This document shows positions 12,445 to 19,400 of a stretch of 26,420 nt of DNA, piece by piece. This DNA is from a virus, in the IMG/VR virus record IMGVR_UViG_3300047443_000050, positions 1-26,420 of that record; one strand, given 5' to 3'. Below the pieces are notes generated by a model, which was given only the letters and a program-made list of their open reading frames with translations, was not told the origin of the DNA and did no database searches. Within the stretch, counting starts at the first letter, position 1. Every line of letters starts with the position of its first letter. A program made the position numbers and the translations under genes.

Positions 12445-13626
12445 GTGGCAACGGTGCTCAAGTGGACGCGGATCGAATCGGGCCAGTATCACGCTTACGG
12501 GGAAACTCACTCTTACTACGTTGAGTGCCACAAGGATAATTGGCGTATCCGCATCTTCAAGAACCTTGAGCCTGTTGCCCTTAACTACTATGGCGACAAC
12601 AAGCGGGAAAACGTCATGCTGGCAAACGCGTTCGAAAGCCTGGGGGACGGCTACCGCCCGGAGGCCCACGGGCACCGTGAGCGCATTACGGAGGCGGTTG
12701 CGATAACCCACAAAGCGATTATGGCGGGTATAGACACAGAGGCCGCTAACCCTGTAATCTCTAACTACACCCCGGCGGAGGGAAGTGAAATGGTCACGGA
12801 CGACATTGAACGTATTACCGGTGAAAGCGCTGAGACTCGCGCGGTAATGCGGGCCCTGGGAACCGAAACCGACATGCACATTCAGGCAGGGGAACGGCTC
12901 CCCATGGGATCCGTAGAGGAGTACGCGACGGCCGCGCGGTTGTGGTTGGGTGACCACACGGAATTGACCGGGGAAGAAATCGGCAACGCGGATTACAGCG
13001 TTGCCCTGGAATGGTTCCGGGAAACGGTTGGGTGGGTTGACCCGAACGGCACTAACCCGCTAAAGTCTGAATCACACCCCAGCGGAAAGGGACACAACGT
13101 GTCTGAGTCTAAGCTTTTCAGTGCGGCTAACCGGCAAGCCGTGCATCACAAGGATGACGCGGAAAAGTGCAACACCGTTAAGCGCGCTGCGGCGCGAGAC
13201 TTCAACGGCTTTCCCGTACTGAACTGGGCGGAGGCTGCGGAAATCAAGGCTTGCGCTAACTGTGTTACCGAGGTAGAAGCGGAGTTGATCCTCATGGCGG
13301 AGGCCCTGGAGGCCCCTACGGACACCACCCCGGACCCGGAGGCCGAGGAGCCCCAGGAGGACGCTCCGGAGGCCCTGGAGGCCCCGGAGGAGGACCAGGA
13401 GGACGACGCGGAGGAAGAGGAAGAGGAAGAGGAAGAGGAAGGTCCCTCCCCGGAAGAGCGCGCTAAGGCTGAATTCAGCCTGAACGGTGACCCCTGGGTA
13501 GCGTTCGAGAACTGGACGAAAATCGCCGTCGCTAACCGCCCTAAGGGCGACGCGGAAGAGTCCAACGCTTACCGCTACTGGATGGACAAGTCCACGCGAA
13601 TCGGCGAGATTCTCGGAGTCGAGTAA
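12445..13626 (+). CDS. hypothetical very acidic protein, 393 residues
   Basis: GTG 12445 is six bases after GGGGAGGGG. Four parts can be told apart: a beta-rich N-terminal domain (1-55, QYHAYGETHSYYVECHKDNW); a helical middle (60-200); a segment with four Cys/His candidates (AAARDFNGFPVLNWAEAAEIKAC context); and a low-complexity acidic tract (about 280-335) with Pro/Glu/Ala repeats and a run of ten Glu encoded by GAGGAA hexamers; then a compact C-terminal domain (KAEFSLNGDPWVAFENWTKI). No known family. A CCCAGCGGAAAGGG motif inside the gene (13077-13090) precedes an in-frame GTG at 13099, so a second, 175-residue product is possible. Confidence 0.8.
   Translation: MATVLKWTRIESGQYHAYGETHSYYVECHKDNWRIRIFKNLEPVALNYYGDNKRENVMLANAFESLGDGYRPEAHGHRERITEAVAITHKAIMAGIDTEAANPVISNYTPAEGSEMVTDDIERITGESAETRAVMRALGTETDMHIQAGERLPMGSVEEYATAARLWLGDHTELTGEEIGNADYSVALEWFRETVGWVDPNGTNPLKSESHPSGKGHNVSESKLFSAANRQAVHHKDDAEKCNTVKRAAARDFNGFPVLNWAEAAEIKACANCVTEVEAELILMAEALEAPTDTTPDPEAEEPQEDAPEALEAPEEDQEDDAEEEEEEEEEEGPSPEERAKAEFSLNGDPWVAFENWTKIAVANRPKGDAEESNAYRYWMDKSTRIGEILGVE
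13077..13101 (+). promoter_or_regulatory. internal ribosome-binding motif and GTG
   Basis: CCCAGCGGAAAGGG, the motif found before separate genes of the array, occurs inside the 393-residue frame with GTG 13099 in frame about seven bases after AAAGGG. It could start a shorter C-terminal protein carrying the acidic tract. Confidence 0.5.
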
Positions 13627-13644
13627 AACCCCTAAAGGGGGGTT
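13627..13644 (+). terminator. short terminator overlapping the next promoter
   Basis: AACCCC-TAAA-GGGGGGTT; its last TT are the first bases of the following -35 (TTGCGC). No T run, so strength is doubtful. Confidence 0.5.
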
Positions 13645-13672
13645 GCGCTAACCCTAAGGGTTAGGGCATAAT
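13643..13672 (+). promoter_or_regulatory. promoter of the Lsr2-like gene (variant dyad)
   Basis: TTGCGC (13643-13648), 18 bases, CATAAT (13667-13672). The dyad position is kept but its sequence differs: CTAACCC-TAA-GGGTTAG. So this gene may answer to a different regulator. Confidence 0.75.
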
Positions 13673-13688
13673 CCTAAGCAGAAGGGAA

Positions 13689-13708
13689 CGGGGGCCGAAA
13701 GGCCCCCG
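13689..13708 (+). promoter_or_regulatory. leader hairpin of the Lsr2-like gene
   Basis: CGGGGGCC-GAAA-GGCCCCCG: an 8-bp GC stem with a GNRA tetraloop between promoter and start codon. It has no T run after it, so it is a leader structure rather than an obvious terminator. Confidence 0.7.
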
Positions 13709-13751
13709 CTCCTGACGCCCAGCGGAAACCAAGGAAAAGGAAACCCCGGTC

Positions 13752-14177
13752 ATGGCGCGCAAGATCATTGAACTGGTAGAGGTTATCGACGACGTTACCG
13801 GCGACGTTATCGCCGAAGAAGACTCGGACATTGTCCGATTCTCCCTTGACGGTGTGGCGTTTAAGCTGGAAACGTCTAAGGACCAGGCAAACGGTTTCCG
13901 GGAAATGTTCGCTAAGTACATTGCTTGCGCGGCCATCGATGAGGACGCGGCCCTTACGCTTGTCCGCAAGCCTGCCGCCCCTATCCGGACGCGGACGGCC
14001 GTCGCTCCGCGCGGCCCCCGCCGGAACACCGGCCACAACCTGAACATGGTTCGCCAGTGGGCGATCGGTGAGGGTTACGAGGTGGGGGACCGGGGCCGGA
14101 TCCCCATGGACATTAAGGAGTCTTACGCGCAAGCGCACAACGTTTCCGTTGATGACCTCATGCCTGTAAAGGGCTAA
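13752..14177 (+). CDS. lsr2: Lsr2-like nucleoid-associated protein
   Basis: Lsr2 is the actinobacterial H-NS analogue: it bridges AT-rich DNA and silences foreign genes. Residues 1-60 match the dimerisation domain (VEVIDDVTGD, VRFSLDGVAFKLETS, GFREMFAKYI). Residues 71-93 form a basic linker. Residues 97-130 match the DNA-binding domain: VRQWAIGEGYEVGDRGRIP then an ESYAQAH helix, with the RGR (114-116) that inserts into the minor groove. Length (141) is slightly above the host protein (~112). The start ATG 13752 follows AAGGAAAAGGAAACC. Phage copies may act on the phage's own genes, the host, or interfere with host Lsr2; sequence alone cannot say which. Confidence 0.88.
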   Translation: MARKIIELVEVIDDVTGDVIAEEDSDIVRFSLDGVAFKLETSKDQANGFREMFAKYIACAAIDEDAALTLVRKPAAPIRTRTAVAPRGPRRNTGHNLNMVRQWAIGEGYEVGDRGRIPMDIKESYAQAHNVSVDDLMPVKG

Positions 14178-14198
14178 AGGTAGGCCGGAAACACGAAA

Positions 14199-14228
14199 AG
14201 GGCCCCCGCCATTACGGCGGGGGCCTTA
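14199..14228. terminator. two-sided terminator
   Basis: GGCCCCCGCC / GGCGGGGGCC stem with ATTAC loop, A-rich before and TTAG after, between the convergent Lsr2-like gene and the minus-strand membrane protein gene. Confidence 0.85.
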
Positions 14229-14243
14229 GTCGTTTAGGGGGTT

Positions 14244-14268
14244 AGATACATACTTACTTACTCACCCG
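14244..14268 (-). repeat. GTAA-type tetranucleotide repeat
   Basis: On the minus strand, GTGAGTAAGTAAGTATGTAT then CTAA, beginning at the stop codon of the membrane protein gene (GAG TAA). Same family as 7757-7816 and 26049-26076. Confidence 0.72.
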
Positions 14269-14476
14269 ACGGGACATCAGTGTAAAGGGCCTCCGTAACC
14301 TTAGTGTCGTGCTCGGTTAGCGGCACGGTCTGAGAGTCCACGTTGAGGCCCAGGAGGGCCGCTACGGCGCCCAGGACAAGCCCCGTGGGGAGGTTGTGTA
14401 GGTAGACCGATGCGAGAGGCAGTAGGGCCGCTACAACGGCAAAGATGCGTGCGCGGTTACGGTCGAGAAAGGTCAT
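14258..14476 (-). CDS. small membrane protein, holin candidate
   Basis: 72 residues with a basic N-terminus (TFLDRNRAR) and two hydrophobic segments, about 10-26 (RIFAVVAALLPLASVYL) and 32-44 (GLVLGAVAALLGL), then an acidic soluble tail. This size and layout fit small phage holins, which make membrane holes so the endolysin can reach the wall. The start ATG has AGGAG about ten bases upstream. It is on the same strand as the endolysin but ~800 bases past it, with two + strand genes between, so the lysis role is uncertain. The TM/coiled-coil protein at 16099 is the competing candidate. Confidence 0.6.
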   Translation of the reverse strand: MTFLDRNRARIFAVVAALLPLASVYLHNLPTGLVLGAVAALLGLNVDSQTVPLTEHDTKVTEALYTDVPSGE

Positions 14477-14496
14477 TAGCGTTTTGCTCCTAACGG

Positions 14497-14526
14497 TTGC
14501 GCGGGAACACTCCCGCGTGTTTTAAT
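14497..14526 (+). promoter_or_regulatory. promoter with variant dyad
   Basis: TTGCGC (14497-14502), 18 bases, TTTAAT (14521-14526). The dyad is GCGGGA-ACAC-TCCCGC. Drives the gene at 14581; it lies just upstream of, and opposite to, the minus-strand membrane gene. Confidence 0.76.
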
Positions 14527-14531
14527 CAACG

Positions 14532-14553
14532 CGTCACCCCGGTTAGGGTGACG
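14532..14553 (+). promoter_or_regulatory. leader hairpin with GGTTAGGG
   Basis: CGTCACCC / GGGTGACG, a perfect 8-bp stem whose loop side reads CGGTTAGGG. Followed by CCGGCGGAAAAGGG before the start codon. Confidence 0.7.
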
Positions 14554-14580
14554 AACCCCGGCGGAAAAGGGATAAGGGAA

Positions 14581-14880
14581 ATGGGCGGACACGAACTAAT
14601 CGTCTCAAAGTGCGCTAACTGTCACAGTGTCGTTACCTTTTTGCTGGAAAATGCCGACCGGGTAATGGGGGTTGCGATTCTTCCGGAAACCGGCTTGCCG
14701 GTAGACGTTCAGATTGTGGACGGCGTAATCGCCCCCCGGGAATACACCCCGGAAGAATTCCAACGTGCGAAGCAAAACCGGCAACCGCTTTGCCTTAACT
14801 GTGCGGAACTCTCCGCCCGGTCCATGTGGTCCAGGGGGATGGTTCCCCCGCTGGTCGACAGGGAAGCCTACGAGTTTTAG
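14581..14880 (+). CDS. 99-residue zinc-ribbon-like protein
   Basis: ATG 14581 follows GCGGAAAAGGGATAAGGG. Two CxxC pairs, CANC near residue 11-14 and CLNC near residue 74-77, are placed to form one zinc ribbon around a beta-rich middle (VMGVAILPETGLPVDVQIVD). The C-terminal part is Met/Trp/Arg-rich (SARSMWSRGMVPPLVD). Single gene of its unit, ended by a 12-bp terminator stem. Function unknown; protein or nucleic-acid binding is likely from the fold. Confidence 0.72.
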   Translation: MGGHELIVSKCANCHSVVTFLLENADRVMGVAILPETGLPVDVQIVDGVIAPREYTPEEFQRAKQNRQPLCLNCAELSARSMWSRGMVPPLVDREAYEF

Positions 14881-14895
14881 GCCTAACCGCTAAGG

Positions 14896-14923
14896 GCAAC
14901 CCCCCGCTAAAGCGGGGGGTTGC
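14896..14923 (+). terminator. terminator overlapping the next promoter
   Basis: Perfect 12-bp stem GCAACCCCCCGC / GCGGGGGGTTGC with TAAA loop. The right arm contains the TTGC of the following -35, so termination and initiation signals share bases. Confidence 0.78.
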
Positions 14924-14948
14924 TAATCCCCTAAGGGCATGCTTTACT
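14920..14948 (+). promoter_or_regulatory. promoter, degenerate member of the family
   Basis: TTGCTA (14920-14925), 17 bases, TTTACT (14943-14948); only a weak CCC/GGG dyad remains. Leader: CGGGG-ATAGGG-CCCCG, then CCCAGCGGAAGGGG. Drives the gene at 15000. Confidence 0.68.
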
Positions 14949-14999
14949 TAGTGCAGCGGAACGGGGATAGGGCCCCGGGCCCAGCGGAAGGGGAATAGG

Positions 15000-15239
15000 A
15001 TGTACGCGGTTTGGCTCACGGAAATGGACGAAACCGGTAAAGTCCTGGAGGACCGGAGGCTTCCGGGAACGGAACACCCGGAGGACAGCGCTAAGGCGCA
15101 AGCCCTAGTTAACGAGATTTGGAACTGGGGGGTTGACGAAATGGGAATCGCAAGGGAAGAAACCCACATAGTCGGAATCCAGTCCCGGAGGATTCGCGAT
15201 GGGGCTTACGTCTACGGAACGATCCTGGTTTTCAAGTAA
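15000..15239 (+). CDS. hypothetical protein, 79 residues
   Basis: ATG 15000 is six bases after AAGGGG. The product MYAVWLTEMDETGKVLEDRR... looks like an alpha/beta fold: strand, loop, helix (AKAQALVNEIWNWGVDEMGI), strands (HIVGIQSRR; AYVYGTILVF). Its start is similar to that of the gene at 9617. It is the last + strand gene, converging on the endolysin gene. Function unknown. Confidence 0.74.
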   Translation: MYAVWLTEMDETGKVLEDRRLPGTEHPEDSAKAQALVNEIWNWGVDEMGIAREETHIVGIQSRRIRDGAYVYGTILVFK

Positions 15240-15243
15240 AGGG

Positions 15244-15275
15244 AAGGGCCCCCGAAAGGGGGCCCTTTTCCTTTT
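15244..15275. terminator. terminator between convergent genes
   Basis: AAGGGCCCCC-GAAA-GGGGGCCCTT, 10-bp stem, followed by TTCCTTTT; it ends at the endolysin stop codon. Confidence 0.88.
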
Positions 15276-16026
15276 AGCCCTTATAGCCCTTGAAGATTGC
15301 AGCCCACTGCCTAGCGCCACAGACCGTGTCCGGTCGACCGTGCGCCTGAAACTCGGGGTGCGCAACCTGGTAGGCCTTAACCGCAGCCTGGGTGCCCGTG
15401 CCGTACATCGGCCCCGGACCAGACTTGTAATAGCGCTTATACCCCAGGGCAATTAGCCGCTTGTCTAGGAGCGTCACATATGGGGAAGCTTTACCAGGGT
15501 AAAGCTTATCGAACCCCGGGAAAGCGGGAGCCTTTACGGTGACCGGAGGAGCCCTAACGGGATCCGGCGCGTAGGCCGGATAACCGTAACCTAGAACCGT
15601 AGCGACCTTACGGGGACGCGTGCGCTCATAGGCGCCATCACCATTAGACTGTGATCCGCCATTGCCGCTAGAGGTATTACCCTCATAGGTGGTAATCGTC
15701 GAATCGGTAAACGACTTCACGATACCGACGTGATCGGCCATACCGTCGACGTCCCAATCGTAAAAGACAATGGCGCCAACCTTAGGGGTTAGGCCCCACT
15801 GCTTACGGGACTTAAACCAGTTCACGTGCGCGGGAGTGTAAGCAAACTTGCCAACCGCGCTAGCGTTACCAGACTTGTTAGCGCAATAACTAATGTACAT
15901 GTCGCACCAAGGCTGGAAGTTCAGGCCATACCACTTACCGAATACGGTGTTGTTATTCGCGCCCTCCTTATAGGCCTTGGTAACCCAAGACTTACATTCG
16001 GCAAGCATTGCGTTTCTGCCGGACAT
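15274..16026 (-). CDS. endolysin: CHAP peptidase/amidase with peptidoglycan-binding domain
   Basis: Cuts the host cell wall at the end of infection. Residues ~5-145 form a CHAP domain with catalytic C41 (QPWCDMY), H99 (MADHVGIV) and the E115/N117 pair (YEGNTS). A Pro-rich linker (PDPVRAPPVTVKAP) leads to a C-terminal peptidoglycan-binding domain (about 168-250: YVTLLDKRLIALGY, then GTGTQAAVKAYQ). There is no signal peptide, so release needs a holin. AAAGGAG lies six bases before ATG 16026. It is separated from the upstream membrane/coiled-coil gene by a stem-loop at 16055-16081. Confidence 0.9.
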   Translation of the reverse strand: MSGRNAMLAECKSWVTKAYKEGANNNTVFGKWYGLNFQPWCDMYISYCANKSGNASAVGKFAYTPAHVNWFKSRKQWGLTPKVGAIVFYDWDVDGMADHVGIVKSFTDSTITTYEGNTSSGNGGSQSNGDGAYERTRPRKVATVLGYGYPAYAPDPVRAPPVTVKAPAFPGFDKLYPGKASPYVTLLDKRLIALGYKRYYKSGPGPMYGTGTQAAVKAYQVAHPEFQAHGRPDTVCGARQWAAIFKGYKG

Positions 16027-16054
16027 ACCTACTCCTTTCTTTTGAGCATGAGAA

Positions 16055-16081
16055 AGGCCCCCACCAACCCGGTAGGGGCCT
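16055..16081 (-). terminator. stem-loop before the endolysin gene
   Basis: Minus strand AGGCCCC / GGGGCCT arms with a 13-base loop, then TTTCT. It may be a weak terminator or attenuator between the tail genes and the endolysin gene. Confidence 0.55.
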
Positions 16082-16098
16082 GAAAGCTTTGAAGGGGC

Positions 16099-16476
16099 CT
16101 AGGAGGCCCTGGAATCCTTGTCCGGGGTCGGCGTACCGTCCCGGGTCTCAACGGCCCGCACGGGGCCGCTGGGCCCTCTCAGAGCCTCCATTACTCGCGC
16201 ATGCTGGGACGTGATCAGAGTTGATAGGTCGTCCAAGGCCCGTTCCCCCGTCACGAGGGACCGGAGCATCCCGTTTTCCGCCTCCAGTCTCTCCACGCGC
16301 GCGGTTAGATCCCTAACCGTCGCCTCTAGCCGATCGGCCCTAGTCTTTTCCGCCTCTGCATTCTCCTTCCAGAGTCGCGCCGATTCCGTATCCGTTTCAG
16401 ACCTAATCCGAACAAACGCGGAGCCAACGCCAATAAGGGCGCCACAAGCGCCCAAAGCGAGACCCACATAATCCAT
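16099..16476 (-). CDS. membrane-anchored coiled-coil protein
   Basis: 125 residues: one N-terminal membrane segment (about 3-22, YVGLALGACGALIGVGSAFV), then a long heptad-rich coiled coil (about 35-85: KENAEAEKTRADRLEATVRD; LTARVERLEAENGMLRSL), then a Pro/Asp-rich tail. The position next to the endolysin suggests a lysis role (holin partner or spanin-like bridge for a Gram-positive host), but a tail-associated membrane protein is also possible. ATG 16476 has AGGGG about ten bases upstream. Confidence 0.65.
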   Translation of the reverse strand: MDYVGLALGACGALIGVGSAFVRIRSETDTESARLWKENAEAEKTRADRLEATVRDLTARVERLEAENGMLRSLVTGERALDDLSTLITSQHARVMEALRGPSGPVRAVETRDGTPTPDKDSRAS

Positions 16477-16496
16477 TGCCGATATCCCCTCTAAAT

Positions 16497-19400
16497 CTAG
16501 TAAGGCGTCTTAGTGCCGAACGGATGCGGCACGGGGGTGCCGACATTGAACACAGAAATAGTCGTGTTCCATTCACACGTTCCACCATTGACGTTCACGC
16601 TGTGTGCAATTCTTTCGACCTGAAGATAAGCCGTTAGCCATGGGGCGTAATCGGGAAGATTCTTTAGCGTCAAAATCCCCAATAGATCCATACGGAGAAT
16701 CTTTGCCGCCATGGCGTAATTAGGCGTGAGGCTAAAGTTTAGGTCACTTAGCTGGACCTTAGGCCGGTTGTAACCATCATCGCCGTTCAGCAAATCGTTA
16801 ACCTGTAGCTCAACATTCGACGTATTAGACAGGTTACTTTCGAACGTGTAAGGCCTCTTGCCGTAACGCTTAATCGAGACGGTGTCAATATTGGTATAGA
16901 TGTTACCGGTATTGACGTGAGTCCCCTCAACATAGTTGTAAATCCGAGTGATATCGGATTCATAAGTCCACCCAGGTTCCGGCCCCTCGCCTAGGGTGAG
17001 GTCCACGGTTGCGCTATTGCCAACCTTAGGTGTCGCATTTAGGAGGCCCGCAACGGTCGTCCGGTTGTACCAGGTGATACGGCCGTCCCTATTGGCGTAC
17101 ACAAAGCCTCTCAAGTCCCTTGCGGTGTCCTGGAGGACGCTAAGGGCGGAAGCGTTCGTGAACGATGCAGGGTAAAGGTTGTAGCCCGTAACGGGCCCCG
17201 TGTCGCCATCGTAGGATCCGTAACGGGTAGCGTTAACGCCACGGGCGATATACCCGAGGGTAAATCCACCAGTCTTAGAGGGCGACTTTTCCCAGAAACG
17301 CGCGTTCCACTTATCGGTAACATTCGTCTGGTTACTCGACGATAGCGAGACGTGAGATAGCTTGCCGACGAATTGCCAACGGGCAAAGTTAAAGGCCGTA
17401 TCCGGGGATCCGCCAATGTAATGGTCATCCGGAATAGGAGTAGTGCCTGTGGGAGTCGTAGTGGATCCCGCTAGAACACCGTCCACGTAAACGGAGATAG
17501 GTCGAGCGCCATTGAAGGCGTTTGATACCGCACTACCGTTAATGATGACGTGATGTGCATTGCCATCAAATAGCGTTCCTCTCGTCTTGTTGACGAGATA
17601 GCCGGTACTGATATGCCCCCAGCGGGTGTAAATGTAGTCGCCGTTAGCGTCGCCAAAACATGACACGAGGTGAGTACTAGCCCCGTCAGAGAAACGGGAA
17701 GCGGCGAATACGGCGTAATGGGCATTGTTAGCCGGGCGGGATCCGGAGGGAATGTTAAACCAGAATGACAACTGAAAGCCTGTATCCGACTGCCCCAAAC
17801 CGCTTTTAACGTTCGGATTAGTCACCACATTGGGTTGCCCAGACATTTGAAATCGTGTTCCGTTAGTGCTAACCGCAGGGGCGCCAAATTGGATACACGT
17901 ACCGTCATTAACGCCACCAACAAAACCGGTCACGCCAAACGTGACAGTAGATCCTCCGTCGGAGGAACTAAAGGTTCCTCCACCCCCTAGGCTGGAATTC
18001 CAGCCGTCATTGGCTCTAGTGGATCCTGCCGGATCATCGAACGGCATATAAGAAACTAGGTTGGGATCCGCCAAAACACCGGCCTTAACCGGGTTAGGGT
18101 AAACGGTATCCGAGAATATTCGGAAATCGTCGGAGGCGTAAACCTCCACCTCCTGATTCCCGTAAGGGGAATAGGTGGCCGAGGACCACTTTTCCGCATA
18201 CCCGTTAAACACGGGCTCGGCACCATCACCGTAAGCATAATCCAGCGGATTAGTGTTGTAGGTGACATCCTGGATTTGGAGGCCCATTAGCTCAAAAGCG
18301 AAATCGTTAGAAACATTCTGCGATAGAACATGCTCCCCGAAAAAGAATGCAATACGGAAGTCATAGGAGCTGTAATCGGCCGGGACAACATGGGTTTGGT
18401 CAACCCTAAACCACGTACCATCCGTGGGAGTCCAGCTAACGTTACCCGCAACCCATCCATTACCGGTAGTGCGGTCCATTGCCTCCGCCCTCATGACTCC
18501 GGCGGGGGGAATGCCAACCGTGGTATCCGCCCTAACCCAATACCTGACACGATATGCGCGACCACCATAAATGGGGGTTTGGGCATACAGGTAATTTTGA
18601 CCTACCTCGGTTCCGGTAACCGCATTAGCGGTTGCCTTGTTCATCTTAATGCGAAACGAGGTATTTCCGGCATCGGCCGTAGGGGGGCTAACTACGTTCT
18701 GGTAAGAGTACGTCCACCAGAGTTCCCCGGAGGGCCCTAGCGTCCGCTCATAGCGTCCGTTAGGCCCGTAGGCCTCTTCCCCCATGACGGGGGAAGCTAT
18801 CCAGCGGGGAAGGATGTTACCGCCCATGACGGAGTGAACTGTTACCCGCCTATTCGGCGCAACCTTATTCTTGTATGCCGCATAGTATGAGTCATAAATG
18901 ACGTAAGGGTCATTGTTGTTAAGGTGACATTCCTCAATAAGAAAGTTAGTTGCCGTGGTCCCGGTACGGTTAGTGAAACGCACCTTCACCGAATAGGAGT
19001 CGGCCGGAACCTCTGTAGTGAAAGTGTAGCTAGTCGCCGTGGTATCGCTATTAACGTCCGCATAGGCGAAAATAGGTATGGAATGGTTGAGACTGTTGTT
19101 AGCGTTGTAGAAGTCGAGATACGGGCGAATAGTTAGACTCGCATCGCTGGAAGAAAACTTCCTAAACTTGAAAGTACCCACTAGGCGAGTAGTGGGACTT
19201 ACCGTGATAGTCGGCATAGTCACGAGGGAAAGACTCGTCCCTCCCATGGTGGGCATCGTAACCTTAAGGGTTGACTTACCCGTTGAGGGGAGAACGTAAT
19301 TCGCGAGCGTCACACCATTGGACGCGGTAAACGCGCTAGTGACGGAGGGGTTAACGACGTTAGAGGCGTACAATTCGAATCCCGCCGCATTAATGCGGTC

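Noticed and set aside
13146-13565. Ser-rich frame on the minus strand
   Set aside because: Mirror of the GAGGAA repeats that encode the Glu tract of the 393-residue protein; no start signal.
9136-15240. CRISPR-like array
   Set aside because: The spaced repeats are promoters with conserved -35/-10 positions, irregular spacing and genes between them, not repeat-spacer units.
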